Origin: Ceratopteris richardii
Taxonomy: Eukaryota > Streptophyta > Polypodiopsida > Polypodiales > Pteridaceae
NCBI GenBank assembly: GCA_020310875.1
Contig: CM035422.1
Coordinates: 52,776,394 to 52,840,393 of the forward strand
DNA length: 64,000 nt
Direction: 5' to 3'
In this document: positions 1-11,540 of the stretch, piece after piece
Position numbering within the stretch: position 1 is the stretch's first letter
Layout of the letters: each line of letters opens with the position of its first letter
Translations under genes and position numbers: made by a program
The notes under the pieces: model-generated
Told to the model about the DNA's origin: nothing
The model's input: only the letters and a program-made list of their open reading frames with translations
The model's database searches: none

Positions 1-1480
1 AAGTTAGAAAATAAAATTAAGTAAAAAAAGTCACTTGCGAAAGTGAAGAGATCTCATAAATGTAGTTTGTATACATATGTACATTACATATGAAAATTCT
101 TGTACTATGAGAATAGATTGTCTTTAGAATGATAAGGAGTAATGTAATAGATGAAGGATGAGTCTAGAATTCTATGTATATAAGTCTATAATGTAAAGAA
201 ATGAGAGAGAGTCATTAGAATGCAAGTGTCCATGAGATAGATGTGTAGAGAGTTATCTTCCTAAGTTAGCCTCGAGTCTTTCTCTGATTTCTCTCAACCT
301 GATCAAATGGATTAGGAAATCCTTTGTACACATCTATTCTAGAAGCTTATCAAGCTATGTTCAAAGTTTCATGGTCTAATTCCTTTCAGGTTGTGTGTAT
401 GATCAATAGGAACATGTGTATGTAAAGCTTGCAGATAGAGCTCTCAGTGTAGCGCACTTTTTTGTGACATTGTTTTACTTCGATCTCACTGCAGAGTGTA
501 AAGTTTTTGATGAGTGAGCATTCAAGATCTAAGTTAGAAGGTAAGGAAGCTATGGCTAAAAGCATTTAGCAAAATGGGACTTGTGCTGTGAGAAATCAAC
601 CTTAGAAGTTGACCATGTCAAAGTCGCTTGTTCAGGAAGACAGTTTCTGACATATCTTTGATGTTAATGATCAAATCAGAGGTTTAATAATTCTTTTGAA
701 GGTCTAGTGGATGCTATGATTTCAAAAAAGTACATGGAGGTATGTATATCATTAGATTGAAGAAATTTGAAGATATGTGTAGGTAATGAAGTTAATCTCT
801 GAAGCAAACTTCTTGAAGAAGAAGAAATTTCACTTAGAGAAGTGATTGTGAATGATTTTGTAAAACAAGGTAACATTTGTGTAAAGTTTGGTCTATGATT
901 GATACAAAGGTGTTCTTAGATCAGTATGGATCAAGCCTTTGGAGATTTAGAGGTCCCCAACATCAATTACCACTAGACTAGGTTTAATACATCGTAATCA
1001 AGGATATAATAGTTCAATGAATAATTGCACATTTGAAGACCATGAAAATATTCACGAATCATCATACATGACTAGAGATGTAGTAAGATATCAATTTGTC
1101 AATGCTACTACTTTATTACATGTTAGTGATGAGTTACTAGTGGATTATGGATGTCATAGACCTCCAAGAGAACCTTTTAGAGAGCAATGAAAACTTTCTC
1201 CCCACTTATCCTATGTTGCAATGATAACTCTAATAAATTGAAACTCTTTTAGAATTAACTTACATATTTAGATTTCTATCAAGTTTATTTTCCATTCATG
1301 TATGGAATATTGATTATTTTCTTTCATGTATGTAGATTCTAATGTATGATATTGATGATCTTCCATCACACCATTCAGAATTTCCAATAAGACCTCATTT
1401 ATCAAAAGCATCCATGAGGATGCTATGCAAAAGTGATTCTATAGAATATGCAATATTGAAAGAACTATATTCAAAATACT
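1..1480. other. AT-rich stretch without a recognisable gene
   Basis: No reading frame longer than about 66 codons and no recognised domain is seen. A stretch around 170-240 (ATGTATATAAGTCTATAATG followed by an AGAGAGAGTCATTAGAATGC context) has the look of a TATA box and transcript start of an old copia-type LTR, but no partner LTR was found. The part after 1015 has a short open stretch of about 55 codons that resembles nothing I recognise. It may be upstream sequence of the CACTA relic that follows. Confidence 0.4.
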
Positions 1481-1929
1481 AATATAAACTACACGATTTT
1501 ATCCATGATTATGATGGCATGGAAACGTTAATTGAGGATTGGTATCAAAATGACACCAAAAGCATTGATATTTTTAAAAATGAGAAATATCTTCGAGATG
1601 AATGTCTAAAGCATATATATGAAGCAAGTCGCTTGACATGACTATATGAAAGCTTACTTACTCTCAAACTTCACAATCATTTAGGATGGAGTAATGTATG
1701 TGTTTTGACACTTTTAAGACATATTTTCTATTTTTCTACCTATTTATATATATACATGCATATACATATAGATATATACATACACACATATACATGCATA
1801 AGCATATACACACATATACTTACACATACACATACATATACATGCATAAGCATATACACACATATACTTACACATACACATACATACATACACATACTCA
1901 CATACACACACATATATGTACATACACAC

Positions 1930-1964
<35 letters not shown>

Positions 1965-1985
1965 TATACATACACACACATACAC

Positions 1986-2082
<97 letters not shown>

Positions 2083-2725
2083 TATATACACTGACATACA
2101 TACACACATATACACATATACATACATACATATGCATACATACATACACATATACATACAGATACACACACATACACATACTCATACATATACATACACG
2201 CATATACACGCATACACATACACATACATACACATACACATACATACACATACACATACACACATATACTCACATACGCACATACATACGTACATACACA
2301 TACACATATACATACATACAAACATGCACATACATATACACATACACACAGATATTTATTTATTTTCATTCATAATACCTTTTATCATGAACTTGCATGT
2401 TACTATTTGAAAAGTTTTTACCAAGCAACAATATTCTTCCTACATCACATGATAAAATGAAGACGATAATCAACAAGCTTGGTATAGATTATCATTGTAT
2501 ACATGCATGTCCTAAAAATTGTATTTTATATAGAAGTGAATATGTAGAATCTTTGATATGTCCAAAATGTCAATGTCCTCGATATAAGGAAGAAGAGGTT
2601 AAAATCCCACAAAAAATATTAAGACATTTTCCATTAGTTCTACCAATTAGACATATATTTCAAAGACATGAATTATCAAAGCTTTTGACATGGGGATTTG
2701 ATATATGTATGAGGGTCCTCGTTGA
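1480..2725 (+). pseudogene. CACTA (En/Spm) TNP2-type transposase fragment, split by a microsatellite
   Basis: Two pieces of a TNP2-like transposase lie on the plus strand. The first (about 1500-1700) reads through one stop and contains LYESLLTLKLHNHLGWSN, matching the family segment before the conserved WS(D/N) motif. The second (2397-2729) continues it with FEKFLPSNNILPTS, then IHACPKNCILYR and a CPKC pair, then the RHFPLVLPIRHIFQ and LTW block. In intact proteins these pieces are adjacent (family knowledge). Here they are separated by about 650 bp of CA/TA microsatellite. The fragment ends near 2725, before the DDE catalytic domain, so it is inactive. There is an in-frame TGA near 1638 and no identifiable start. 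The assignment rests on motif order and is fairly secure; the element's ends are not identified. Confidence 0.72.
1740..2360. repeat. Compound CA/TA microsatellite inside the CACTA relic
   Basis: The stretch is built of ACATAC, CACATA, CATACA and a pure (TA)n run at about 2009-2070. Long frames on both strands (Tyr/Ile/His/Thr or Cys/Val/Tyr/Met only) are translations of the repeat and not genes. It sits exactly between two parts of the transposase fragment, so it arose or expanded there after the element inserted. Confidence 0.93.
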
Positions 2726-2877
2726 TTAGAGTAGCTAATGATTTATGGTTAATGTAAGTGATGCATCTACACTTAAAGACAAGGTTATTGAAATCAACAT
2801 ATACAATCATAGGAGATGACATTTCTTCTTCTCTACATGATATTGATCCTACACTAAATGATATTCTTGAACAGAGA

Positions 2878-2925
2878 GAGACACACACACACTCACACAC
2901 ACACACACTCACACACACACACTGT
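2878..2925. repeat. (AC)n microsatellite with ACTC interruptions
   Basis: Short run of CACACA with two ACTC interruptions directly after AACAGAGAGAG. It resembles the CACACACACTCTCACTCT run inside the A-type copia LTRs of this window, but the flanks do not match those LTRs, so I treat it as a plain microsatellite. Confidence 0.75.
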
Positions 2926-2939
2926 TCCAAGCACCACTT

Positions 2940-4330
2940 TTGAGAGCACCCAATTCCAAATTCTATCTCTAGTGAGCTAAGTATGTACCTTTTATCTTAC
3001 TCATAAGACTCACTACAAAAAAGAGGATCATATAAGTAAAACAAAAAATATATTTTTTAATTTATATGTAAAATTTATGTTATACCCATTTTAAGTGAAC
3101 AAACGGAAGTAGGAGTCATATAAAGCTCTCATTGCTTTTTAAAACTCCAAACCATGCCTGATATATATTACACTATCATCAAGTGATATATCACACTCCA
3201 ACCCTAGGCTACCTATGCATGACTTTATAGGTACCTCTACTATGGTCTCAAGAGCTAGAGGTGGTATACGTTTCTTGAAAATAAACAAATAAAAATGAAT
3301 AAAATCATTTGTGTTATAATATCATTAAAAATCTTAAATTATAATAAGAAAACATACCTATGTGAAGACAACTCTCCTTGTAAATGGAGTAGTAGAGCAA
3401 CCTTCCTTTGGCTGCTGGGTAAGCATCTGCATTATGTAGTCTAATTCCTCATTGGGCATGTCTGCATACTCATGCATGAAAAACCCTAAGGAATCAAGCG
3501 GAACTTTTCCTCTCATAAGATTCTTTATAACAATAAGTTTCACCTTTCATTCTCTTCCACAATGTTGGAAGTGAGGTGGGCCTCAATAACAATATTAATC
3601 ACATGTTTACAGGATCATCCAACACATGAACCTTAATATACATGCCTTCATACTCAAAATGAGATGAGCAAGAGATAGAGTAGACACGTTTTTCCAAAGT
3701 GTATGGTAAGCTAGAATGCTTACCTACACTATTCTATAATGAATGTCAAGTTACAATGTGTGTAGATGATACAAACTAAATCTAAACAGGTTTTGGGAAC
3801 TAGATACAAGAGTTTGTGTGTAAAGTGCCTAAGAGGTATGAAGAGTTTGTATATGTGAGTATGGAGTGAATATGAAAAGTTTAGAATTGTTTTATAGCAA
3901 ACTCTAATGCAAAATTAGGGCTTTAGAAACCCTAAATTAGAAACTGATGAACTAGCAAGTGAGAAACAAAAATAGCCTTGCTACTCACAATAAACAACAA
4001 GATGTTGATTGTTAGCTATTGGAATCTCCTCCAAACCTGCATTAGAAGTTATAACACAACTCCTCTAGAAGTTAGTTACCTCTAGGACTCATTGATCATT
4101 GAGATTGAGCCTCAAGTGATGCCATAACTTACCCCTAAGGCTTCTTTATATGGGCCTTAAGGTTGAACCATGAGATTAACTACAAAAAGTTTAAAAAGCA
4201 CCTCAAAAAGTATGGAATAAAATACTAAAAACAACCTTTCTTTTCAAGAATTAAAAATTACTTTTTTATGAAAAAAACTATAACAATTTCCATATTTATC
4301 CATCAGTTAGTTATGGGAGTTAACTTTCCT
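2940..4330. other. AT-rich stretch, no secure gene; small minus-strand frame at 3358-3543
   Basis: CACTACAAAAAAG at 3011-3023 has the form of a CACTA terminal repeat, but no inverted partner is visible and it may be chance. A 61-codon minus-strand frame (3543 to 3358) has ordinary codon composition and is followed on that strand by a GTATG donor-like site at its end, so it could be an exon remnant; I do not recognise the protein. The rest (3600-4330) contains only short frames. Confidence 0.35.
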
Positions 4331-5316
4331 TGATGTACGTGCCATGAGGGTTCAAATGCGGAGTCTACATAGGTGTCTACATAGGCTTGGAATCTCACAT
4401 CTCAAACCTTTTGGATAATTTCTCTATGTATCTCTATTCTGTCGTATATATACATTCATTCCTATATTTGAACTCCAATCCCAAGATAATAATGTAAAAT
4501 ACCCAAATCAATCACATCAAATGTATTAAGTTGTCCTTTAAAATATTGAGGTTATGAATCCTTGGGGCATGATCTTGGATATTTGAGAAACTTCAAACTG
4601 GATGTTAGGATGTGTTTTACATAAATAGATGAAATAATGAGCTACTTGACTATACAAAGTAGCATCAAAATGTTCTAAATCTGCTTTTGCCTATAATGAT
4701 ACATTAGCATTCATAGGTGTCTACATAGGCTTGGAATCTGACATCTAAAGCCTTTCCAATACCTTCTCTATGTATCTCTATTGTGTCATATAGATACATT
4801 TGTTCTTGTATTTGAACTCAATGCCAAGGTAATAATGCAAAATACCCAAATCAATCAGATAAAATGTATGCTTAAGTTGCGCTTTAAAATACTAAAGGTC
4901 TAAATCCTTGGGACATGTCATGATCATATCATCAACATATATAATAATAATAGTCAAAACATCTTTCTTAGCTTTAACATAAAGAGTTGGAGCTACCTCT
5001 GAGTTTTCAAAACCAATAGATAAGAGATAGAAATGTATCTTCTCATAGCAAGCTCTTAGTGGCTAATTTAGTCCATACAAACCTTTAATAAGCTTGCGTA
5101 CTAAATTCTCTTTACCTGTTTCTTCAAAATCTTATGGCTCTTGAATGTAGACATCTTCATAAAGATCAGCATTAACAAATGCAATTTTGATATCTAACTG
5201 GTACACATTCCATCCAAAGAATGCAACAAGAGAACCTACAGTTCTGACTATTATCATTCTAGATATAGGTGCAAAAGTTTCATCATAGTCAATACCCTTT
5301 TTTGTGCGTAACCTTC
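4330..5316 (-). pseudogene. Copia element E: RT and RNase H-side relic
   Basis: Read on the minus strand, the piece starts with GYAQKKGIDYDETFAP (RT palm start; one frameshift in an A run), then VYQLDIKIAFVN, a degenerate LYGL block and IIIYVDDMI, the RT catalytic YVDD. It continues as LGILHYYLGIEF and an MTQ-RYIEKVLERL segment, the usual link from RT to RNase H in copia. Stops interrupt it several times. No integrase or gag is attached: at 5317 it runs directly into the end of an A-type LTR, at the codon junction between VVK and GYAQ of the RT. Its downstream part is internally duplicated (see the repeat entry). Non-functional. Confidence 0.78.
4355..4935. repeat. Direct duplication of about 230 bp inside copia E
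   Basis: Two similar copies at about 4360-4590 and 4705-4930 both begin CATAGGTGTCTACATAGGC and both carry CTATGTATCTCTATT and AAATACCCAAATCAATCA. They encode the same RT-RNase H linker segment (LGILHYYLG) on the minus strand. They differ at many positions, so the duplication is old. Confidence 0.75.
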
Positions 5317-5386
5317 TATCATGAGGAACGAGATATGGAAGAGAGCTAAGTCACAAACTTTCACACTCTAAGAGGAGCACCCAAAC
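5317..5386 (-). repeat. A-type copia LTR, U5 end piece (left of gypsy 1)
   Basis: These 70 bp match the first 70 bp of the copia A left LTR (23351-23420), including the terminal TGTCACGAGG (here TATCATGAGG) and the AGAGAGCT...CACACTCT block. The rest of this LTR is at 16525-16755; gypsy 1 was inserted between them. As the LTR end abuts RT codons of copia E in the same orientation, it is the 3' LTR of an A-type element once nested in copia E. Confidence 0.85.
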
Positions 5387-6286
5387 TGTTGAGCCCTAAC
5401 CGGTTGAAACTAACAAAGTCAAGGTCACAACTATGCATAGGCAAGAGTAAAGTATCAAATTTCCAGGGTCAAAGTGCACAGAAGTATTTTTTCTCTTAAG
5501 GTTCAAAGGGTGAATTTAAAGTCTTAGGTGCAAAAGTAAAGAATTAAAAGGAAAGGTGAAGGTATGGAAGCGGCCGTGTACGCAAAGGTGGAAATAGGGC
5601 CGCCCAATCAAAATTTTGTTTTAAGTCTAAAGTCACTACAGGACAAAGTAGTGAGTCGTTGGTGGCCAGATCAAAAGACAATCTTGGGACATTGAAAGGG
5701 CACAAAGATTGTATTACAGTTAGAGTGCACGGAACCGGCGCACTCAACAAAAGAGAGACAAAGGCTATTCTTGGACTGGAAGTAAGAAGGAGAGAGAAGT
5801 GCAAGAGACACCGGGGGTACGACGACACAGAGAGGTGGAAGTGAAGAGTGCAAGAGAGGTGGCTAAGGAAGAAGGCAGAGAGTGCGAAGCTAGACCCCAA
5901 GGACCTCAAGGTCTCTGTGCAGTGTGCATGCCGACATAAGATACTCATTCCTCTTCTTGGTGGAAGCTTGGTGCAAGGTGTGCACAAGGATAAGCTTGAA
6001 GCAAGTAGAGGACTGGTGCAGAGGAGGCCGACTGCAAGAAGACTTCGGGATAATTGGTATTTTGTAATTAAGCACCCTCTGTAGTGCACACAGAAGTATT
6101 GACTCGGATTGTGCTCAAACATTGTAATTGTTTTACTGTAATCAAACTCAAGATTCCAAGGTGTGCTTCTGCAGAAGCTTCCAAGGTTATTTCCTCTGTG
6201 AAGTTTCCCAGCTCATTTCTTTCTTTATTCTTTCCTTTTTCTCCTACAAACCCTCAAACTCCTTCTCGTCCAAGAATCCCCCAACA
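5387..6286 (+). repeat. Gypsy 1 5' LTR (900 bp)
   Basis: Begins TGTTGAGCCC, ends CCCCCAACA and is followed by AA and the primer-binding site. It is nearly identical to 15623-16519. A 192-codon antisense frame present in both LTR copies is a by-product of LTR identity and has no recognised domain. Confidence 0.95.
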
Positions 6287-6290
6287 AATT

Positions 6291-6308
6291 TGGCACGCCC
6301 GGTGGACC
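6291..6308 (+). promoter_or_regulatory. Gypsy 1 primer-binding site
   Basis: TGGCACGCCCGGTGGACC lies four bases after the 5' LTR, begins with the TGG complementary to a tRNA CCA end and is followed by the gag leader. It primes minus-strand synthesis. I do not assign the tRNA with certainty. Confidence 0.8.
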
Positions 6309-6428
6309 TCCAAGGAGAATTGAGCATAGGAGAAGATCTATTGCACTTGGAGAACAATATTCCAGTGTCGATAGTAACACTCCAGTTGACTAAAGAGGTA
6401 CATACTTATATCAAGTGTCTCATATTAA

Positions 6429-9400
6429 GTGAACTATGAACAGCTCATGACCGCGACCCGGTCACAAACCTTGAGGGTCACGTGCAAGCAGACAAGAAGA
6501 AAGGCGATCAGAAGATCATCGAGTCCACTTTCATCAACTTCATCGGTAAGAAGCATGGCAGGACAGGTGGACCTAGAAACCTTACTCTCCAGATTAAACA
6601 TAAAATTTCCCTCTTTCAGAGGTTTAGCTCATGAGGATCCAGATGAGCACATTCGAAGATTTCTGGCATTAAGCAAGACTAGAGGTCTAATGGGTAGGGA
6701 AGATGCCTTCTTGATACTCTTTCCGGTCACATTGGAAGGATTGGCAGACAAGTGGTTTAGCCAGTTTGCTGAAAACCACTTTACTTCTTGGGATTTGATG
6801 AAAGAGGCCTTCAAAAATCAGTTTCAGCATGGCAACACTGCGGAGATCATTATAGAAGAGCTAGAAAACTTGAGATTGGGTCTAGGAGAAAAATTCCCAG
6901 AGTTTGTGACCAGGGCCAAAGCACTAATGGCTAAACTACCAGATCCACCGCATGATTTCTTTGTCAAGAAGTGGTTAGCCAAACCCCTACCTGTGGTCAC
7001 CCAATGCAAAATAAAAGAGTTAGTGTTACCTACTGCCTCTGTTGAGGAGTTCATCAATACGGCCACACGCTTGGAGCAGATAAGGCACCAGCATGGTGCA
7101 ACTTCTTCCCAACCAACCTATGATGCAGAACTGGAGGACCCAATGATCCAGTTAAGAAGGGAGCTGGAGGGCTTGAAAAGGAATAAGCCCTACACAGAAG
7201 AGGAGACTGTTGTGGCTCAGTTGAGAAGGGAGATTGAAGCACTCAAGCTCCAAAAGGAGGAGGAGGTCCAAGCAGAAGAATTAGCTCAGCTGAGGCAGGA
7301 ATTGCAAGAACTCAAAGGAGGCGGTATCAAGAGTGGGCTCTGGTGCTCCATGTGCAGCAAGCAAGGGCACATAGTAAGTGAATGTCCTCTGCTAAACGTG
7401 ACTTGTCAATTATGCAGGAAAGTTGGCCATGAGGCCCATGAATGCCAATCCAGGGGAATGCCTGCAACGACATATTGGACACAGGGAGGACCTCTGCCAC
7501 CAGCAAATGTAATGGCAGCCGAAGCAAACCAAGGTAACAACTATAATCCTAGACCAAGGAATAATTTTGCAAATGGGCCTAGAAGGCCCATCATTTGCTT
7601 CAGATGTGGAGAGTGCGGGCACTACCAATCTAGGTGCACTCTCCTAGAAAATGCCCCTCCTTGCAGGAATTGTCCAGAGGCCAGGGATCACTATACAAAT
7701 TGTTGTCCTAAGAATCAAGCCTCTACTTCCGGACCCCATCTCCAAATGATCTCTGTATTCAAGGAGGAAACATTACCTCAGGTCAATGAACCCTCACCAT
7801 CTACCACGGTGGTACAATTAGAAGAACTTGAATCTTTTGCAGTACAGACAAGAAGCAAAGGGAAGGCTCAAGTGGACGAAAATCAAGAATCAATAATTAG
7901 GGAATTGAACAAAGACAGAGTTGCATCTAAAAACAAAGCCACCACAAGTGCAGACACAAACCAAAAGGAATATCTCATAGGCACCAGTGATGCCATTGGG
8001 CATGCCTTCAACAGGGCTCAAGAAGAGTTTGGCAAAGCAAATGAAGCTCATTCTCTTAAAGAGTTAGAGGCTTCAAAACTACTCAAGTCCATGAAGAAGG
8101 AGGTTAGTATTTTTGAATTAATAAAGATGGATGGGAAATTCAGGTCAGAATTATTGCAGATAATTGATGAGGCTTCTACTACAAGCTTAGTGGCAAAGAC
8201 TGCTATTTTACATAAAGGGATAATTATCGGGGAAGCACCCCTTACGGATTATAAAATTCCTCGGCTTACAGTATCAATCAAGGGTCATGAATTTCAAGGT
8301 GTTATTGTGGATGGTGGTTCTGGCATTAACTTGATGCCTGAACATACCATGAAAAAGATTGGACTCCACCCTTCAAAACCTGCAAACTTCACTGTTACTT
8401 TGGCAGATCAGAGCAAAGTAAGGCCCTTGGGGGTAATCCCAAAAGTTCCACTTGAAGTACAAGGTAATCTATTCATTCTGGATTTTGTGGTTTTAAGATT
8501 GCCCCAGGTTGAAGGAGGATTTCCTCTCTTAATTGGAAGACCTTGGCTGAGGCATGCCAATGTCATTCATGATTGGGGCAAGGACACTATGTGGGTACAA
8601 AAGAAAGGGCAGGAGCTGACAGAGATTCATTTAGAAGAGGGCCCAGACAATCAAGGAAACACTAGTATGATGCAAACAGTTAGCATTTGCATGGAAACAG
8701 AATCGGAGGATCAACCCAAAATGGATTTTGAGGAAGAAGAGGATATTCTAAATTGGCTCCAAGCAGGCAACTCTTCCTCTTGTTTTGGAATTTTTCTTAA
8801 TAATCCTTGCACGACTGAAGGTTATGATGAAGATAAGGAAAAGGTCCAGGTTGATGGATTGGGAGAGCCCATCACAGACCACAGAAGGGGCAGGAAGACA
8901 CCCCTCAAATACAACTTGGAGGAGGATGTGACAACCACATATAAAGAAGTTTCTAAAGCTAAAAGCAAGGTAAAAAATTCTAGTGTTGAATGTTCTTTCC
9001 CAATTCAAGAAATCCCTACAGGATGGATGCAGGACAAGGAGGAACACATTGAAGTCCAAAATACACCTACTTATGAAGCAATGCACGAAAAGCTAGTAGA
9101 AGAAGACAAGGAAGCAGATGCACACGAAGATAATATGGTAGCGAGAAATCCTGTCCAAGAAATACACTTAGGCACTCAAGACAATAATCAGCCAGTTTTG
9201 GTGGCCACTTGGTTGTGGAGCCACCCAAGGCTCCTTGAAAAGGTAAAATCATTCTTGACCCAGTATGTAGATGTTTTTGCCTGGCATTATAAAGACTTAG
9301 AAGGAGTGCCTGCAACTTATGGAGAGCACAAAATCCCTCTGGTTGATGGAGCCAAACCCATCAGAGGAAGGAGTTATAGACTTAATCCAAAATATGCTGA

Positions 9401-11540
9401 AGCTATCTATGTGGAAATCCAAAAGATGGAGGATGCAGGAATCATCATTCCTGTTGAACACTCAGAGTGGCTCTCACCTATGGTTATAGTACCGAAGAAG
9501 AATACTAATAAAATCAGAATTTGTGTTGACTTTAGAGCACTCAACAAGGTGACCATTCCAGATGGTTTCCCTATGCCTTTTGCAGAACAGGTCATTGAAG
9601 AAGTGGCTGGGCATGCATTATATAGCTTTATGGATGGATTCAGTGGCTATAACCAAATATCAATACATCTAGAGGATCGTGAAAAGACTGCTTTTATCAC
9701 ACCTTGGGGAACATATGTGTATGTAAAAATGCCATTTGGGCTCAGAAATGCTCTAGCCACCTTTAACAGAACGGTCAATCTCATTTTTGGCCCCCTATTG
9801 TTGGAATCACTTAGAATCTTCATGGATGACTTCTCTTCGTTTTCAGGATCCCACAAGGAAAGTCATCTAGATTGTTTGGACCACCACTTGAGGCAGCTGC
9901 AGAATATTTTCAAAAGATGCAGGGAGACTAAGTTAAAGCTCAATCCAAACAAATGTCATTTCCTTGTGACAGAAGGAACCCTCTTAGGACATGTGGTGTC
10001 GGCTAAAGGTATGGCCCCAGATCCTGACAAAATCATTTCTATATTAAAGTTGCCTAAACCTAAATCCCCTAAAGAGATTCAGAGTTTGGGGCATACTGGA
10101 TACCATAGAAGGTTTATAAAAATGTATGCAGAGATAGCTAGACCTCTGGCTAGACTTACAGGTAAGGAAGTACGTTTTAAATGGGAAGAAGAGGAGGAAA
10201 AAGCATATCAAACATTACGGTCAAGGTTAGTGTCTGCTCCTATCTTGGTCACACCCGAGTGGTCAAAAATCTTTCATATACATGTCGATGCCAGTGCCTA
10301 TGCAGTGGGGGCAGTTTTGACCCAACCCAGTGCAGAATTTAAAGTGGACAGGCCAATTCAATATGCCAGTAGAATCTTGACCAAGGCTGAAAGGAATTAC
10401 AGTACTACCGAAAGGGAAGCCCTCACAATGGTCTTTGCTGTCCAAAAATTCCGTCATTACTTACTAGGGGTAAAATTTATTATTATAACAGATCACCAAC
10501 CACTAAAATACCTACTCAACAAACCACAAGCCACTGGTAGAATATGGAGGTGGTTATTGTTGTTCCAAGAGTTTGATTTTTCTGTAGTCCATAAACCAGG
10601 AAAAGAAAATGTTATGGCGGATCACCTATCCAGAATAAATATGATGAATCAAACTAGTGGAATCAATGATGACTTTCCAGATGCTCATCTGTTTGCTGTA
10701 CAAGCTCAAGGGTGGTATTACGACATCAAAAATTTCATTAAAACTGGGTTGTATCCAGAGAAGGCTAGTGTTGTACAAAAGAAGAGACTGCTAATCAAGA
10801 GTAGACCATATACCTTCATTGAAGATAAATTGTATAGACAGGGCAAGAATGACCGGTTCAGGAAGTGTTTGGAAGAAGAAGAAGTGAGGGAAGTCCTTCA
10901 CTCTGCACATGAGGGAACAGGTGGTGGGCACCTTCCAGGACATATTATGAGTCACAGGATACTGGATGCTGGTCTATGGTGGCCTACACTATTTAGGGAT
11001 GCAGATGAATGGGGAAAGGCATGTGACATTTGCCAGAGGTGTGGACCTAAGCCAACAAAGCAGAGACATAACCCCTTGGTTGTTTCCACTTCCTGGCAAC
11101 CATTTGAGAAGTGGGGGCTAGATTTTGTAGGGCCCATCTACCCTCCCGCTTTTCCAAAAAGAGAAAAATATCTCTTGATAGCTACAGATTATGCGACAAA
11201 GTGGGCTGAAGCTATTGCCTCCCCCGATTGCACTGCCCAAACTGTTGCTGATTTCATTTATAGTAGCATCATTTGCAAGTTTGGATGTCCACTTGAAATT
11301 TGTACTGATCAAGGTACCCATTTTGTAAATAAAGTCCTGCAAGCAATCTTCAACAGGTATAGAATTCTTCATAGGACCTCTTGTGCTTACTATCCAAGAG
11401 CAAATGGACAGGCTGAATCGACAAATAAGGTTTTAATTTCAATGTTAAGAAAGGAATGCATGTTGCAGCCCACTTCCTGGGGCATTGCTTATCAAGGTAC
11501 ACTGTGGGCATACAAGTTAGCCTACAAAGAGGCCACATGA
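6429..11540 (+). CDS. Gypsy 1 gag-pol polyprotein (ends at a premature TGA)
   Basis: One 1703-codon frame. Gag comes first (capsid-like region about residues 55-215, with DPDEHIRRFLAL), then a Glu/Lys-rich coiled stretch. Three CX2CX4HX4C zinc knuckles start near residues 306, 326 and 390, and a fourth, variant CX2CX5HX3C lies near 412. The protease has VDGGSG (Asp about 628) where DTG or DSG is usual. RT runs about residues 980-1150 with a FMDDF catalytic box (Asp 1133/1134). RNase H starts at HVDAS (about 1287) and has TDHQ. Integrase has H2C2 (His about 1494 to CDIC at 1532) and D1565, D1627, E1663, the usual D-D-35-E spacing. The frame stops at TGA 11538-11540 inside a conserved post-core segment; the same frame continues to 11969. 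The start is the first ATG of the open frame; later ATGs such as that of SMAGQ are possible. Confidence 0.93.
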   Translation: MNYEQLMTATRSQTLRVTCKQTRRKAIRRSSSPLSSTSSVRSMAGQVDLETLLSRLNIKFPSFRGLAHEDPDEHIRRFLALSKTRGLMGREDAFLILFPVTLEGLADKWFSQFAENHFTSWDLMKEAFKNQFQHGNTAEIIIEELENLRLGLGEKFPEFVTRAKALMAKLPDPPHDFFVKKWLAKPLPVVTQCKIKELVLPTASVEEFINTATRLEQIRHQHGATSSQPTYDAELEDPMIQLRRELEGLKRNKPYTEEETVVAQLRREIEALKLQKEEEVQAEELAQLRQELQELKGGGIKSGLWCSMCSKQGHIVSECPLLNVTCQLCRKVGHEAHECQSRGMPATTYWTQGGPLPPANVMAAEANQGNNYNPRPRNNFANGPRRPIICFRCGECGHYQSRCTLLENAPPCRNCPEARDHYTNCCPKNQASTSGPHLQMISVFKEETLPQVNEPSPSTTVVQLEELESFAVQTRSKGKAQVDENQESIIRELNKDRVASKNKATTSADTNQKEYLIGTSDAIGHAFNRAQEEFGKANEAHSLKELEASKLLKSMKKEVSIFELIKMDGKFRSELLQIIDEASTTSLVAKTAILHKGIIIGEAPLTDYKIPRLTVSIKGHEFQGVIVDGGSGINLMPEHTMKKIGLHPSKPANFTVTLADQSKVRPLGVIPKVPLEVQGNLFILDFVVLRLPQVEGGFPLLIGRPWLRHANVIHDWGKDTMWVQKKGQELTEIHLEEGPDNQGNTSMMQTVSICMETESEDQPKMDFEEEEDILNWLQAGNSSSCFGIFLNNPCTTEGYDEDKEKVQVDGLGEPITDHRRGRKTPLKYNLEEDVTTTYKEVSKAKSKVKNSSVECSFPIQEIPTGWMQDKEEHIEVQNTPTYEAMHEKLVEEDKEADAHEDNMVARNPVQEIHLGTQDNNQPVLVATWLWSHPRLLEKVKSFLTQYVDVFAWHYKDLEGVPATYGEHKIPLVDGAKPIRGRSYRLNPKYAEAIYVEIQKMEDAGIIIPVEHSEWLSPMVIVPKKNTNKIRICVDFRALNKVTIPDGFPMPFAEQVIEEVAGHALYSFMDGFSGYNQISIHLEDREKTAFITPWGTYVYVKMPFGLRNALATFNRTVNLIFGPLLLESLRIFMDDFSSFSGSHKESHLDCLDHHLRQLQNIFKRCRETKLKLNPNKCHFLVTEGTLLGHVVSAKGMAPDPDKIISILKLPKPKSPKEIQSLGHTGYHRRFIKMYAEIARPLARLTGKEVRFKWEEEEEKAYQTLRSRLVSAPILVTPEWSKIFHIHVDASAYAVGAVLTQPSAEFKVDRPIQYASRILTKAERNYSTTEREALTMVFAVQKFRHYLLGVKFIIITDHQPLKYLLNKPQATGRIWRWLLLFQEFDFSVVHKPGKENVMADHLSRINMMNQTSGINDDFPDAHLFAVQAQGWYYDIKNFIKTGLYPEKASVVQKKRLLIKSRPYTFIEDKLYRQGKNDRFRKCLEEEEVREVLHSAHEGTGGGHLPGHIMSHRILDAGLWWPTLFRDADEWGKACDICQRCGPKPTKQRHNPLVVSTSWQPFEKWGLDFVGPIYPPAFPKREKYLLIATDYATKWAEAIASPDCTAQTVADFIYSSIICKFGCPLEICTDQGTHFVNKVLQAIFNRYRILHRTSCAYYPRANGQAESTNKVLISMLRKECMLQPTSWGIAYQGTLWAYKLAYKEAT

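Noticed and set aside
1698..2410. Long frames of 120-225 codons on both strands over the CA/TA array
   Set aside because: Composition is only Tyr, Ile, His, Thr or Cys, Val, Met; they are translations of a microsatellite.
3011..3023. CACTACAAAAAAG as end of the CACTA relic
   Set aside because: Orientation is that of a left end while the transposase lies to its left, and no inverted partner was found; kept only as a remark.
5544..6122. 192-codon antisense frame, present identically at 15780-16358
   Set aside because: The two copies are identical because they lie in the two LTRs of a young element; no domain, start context or conserved motif supports a gene.
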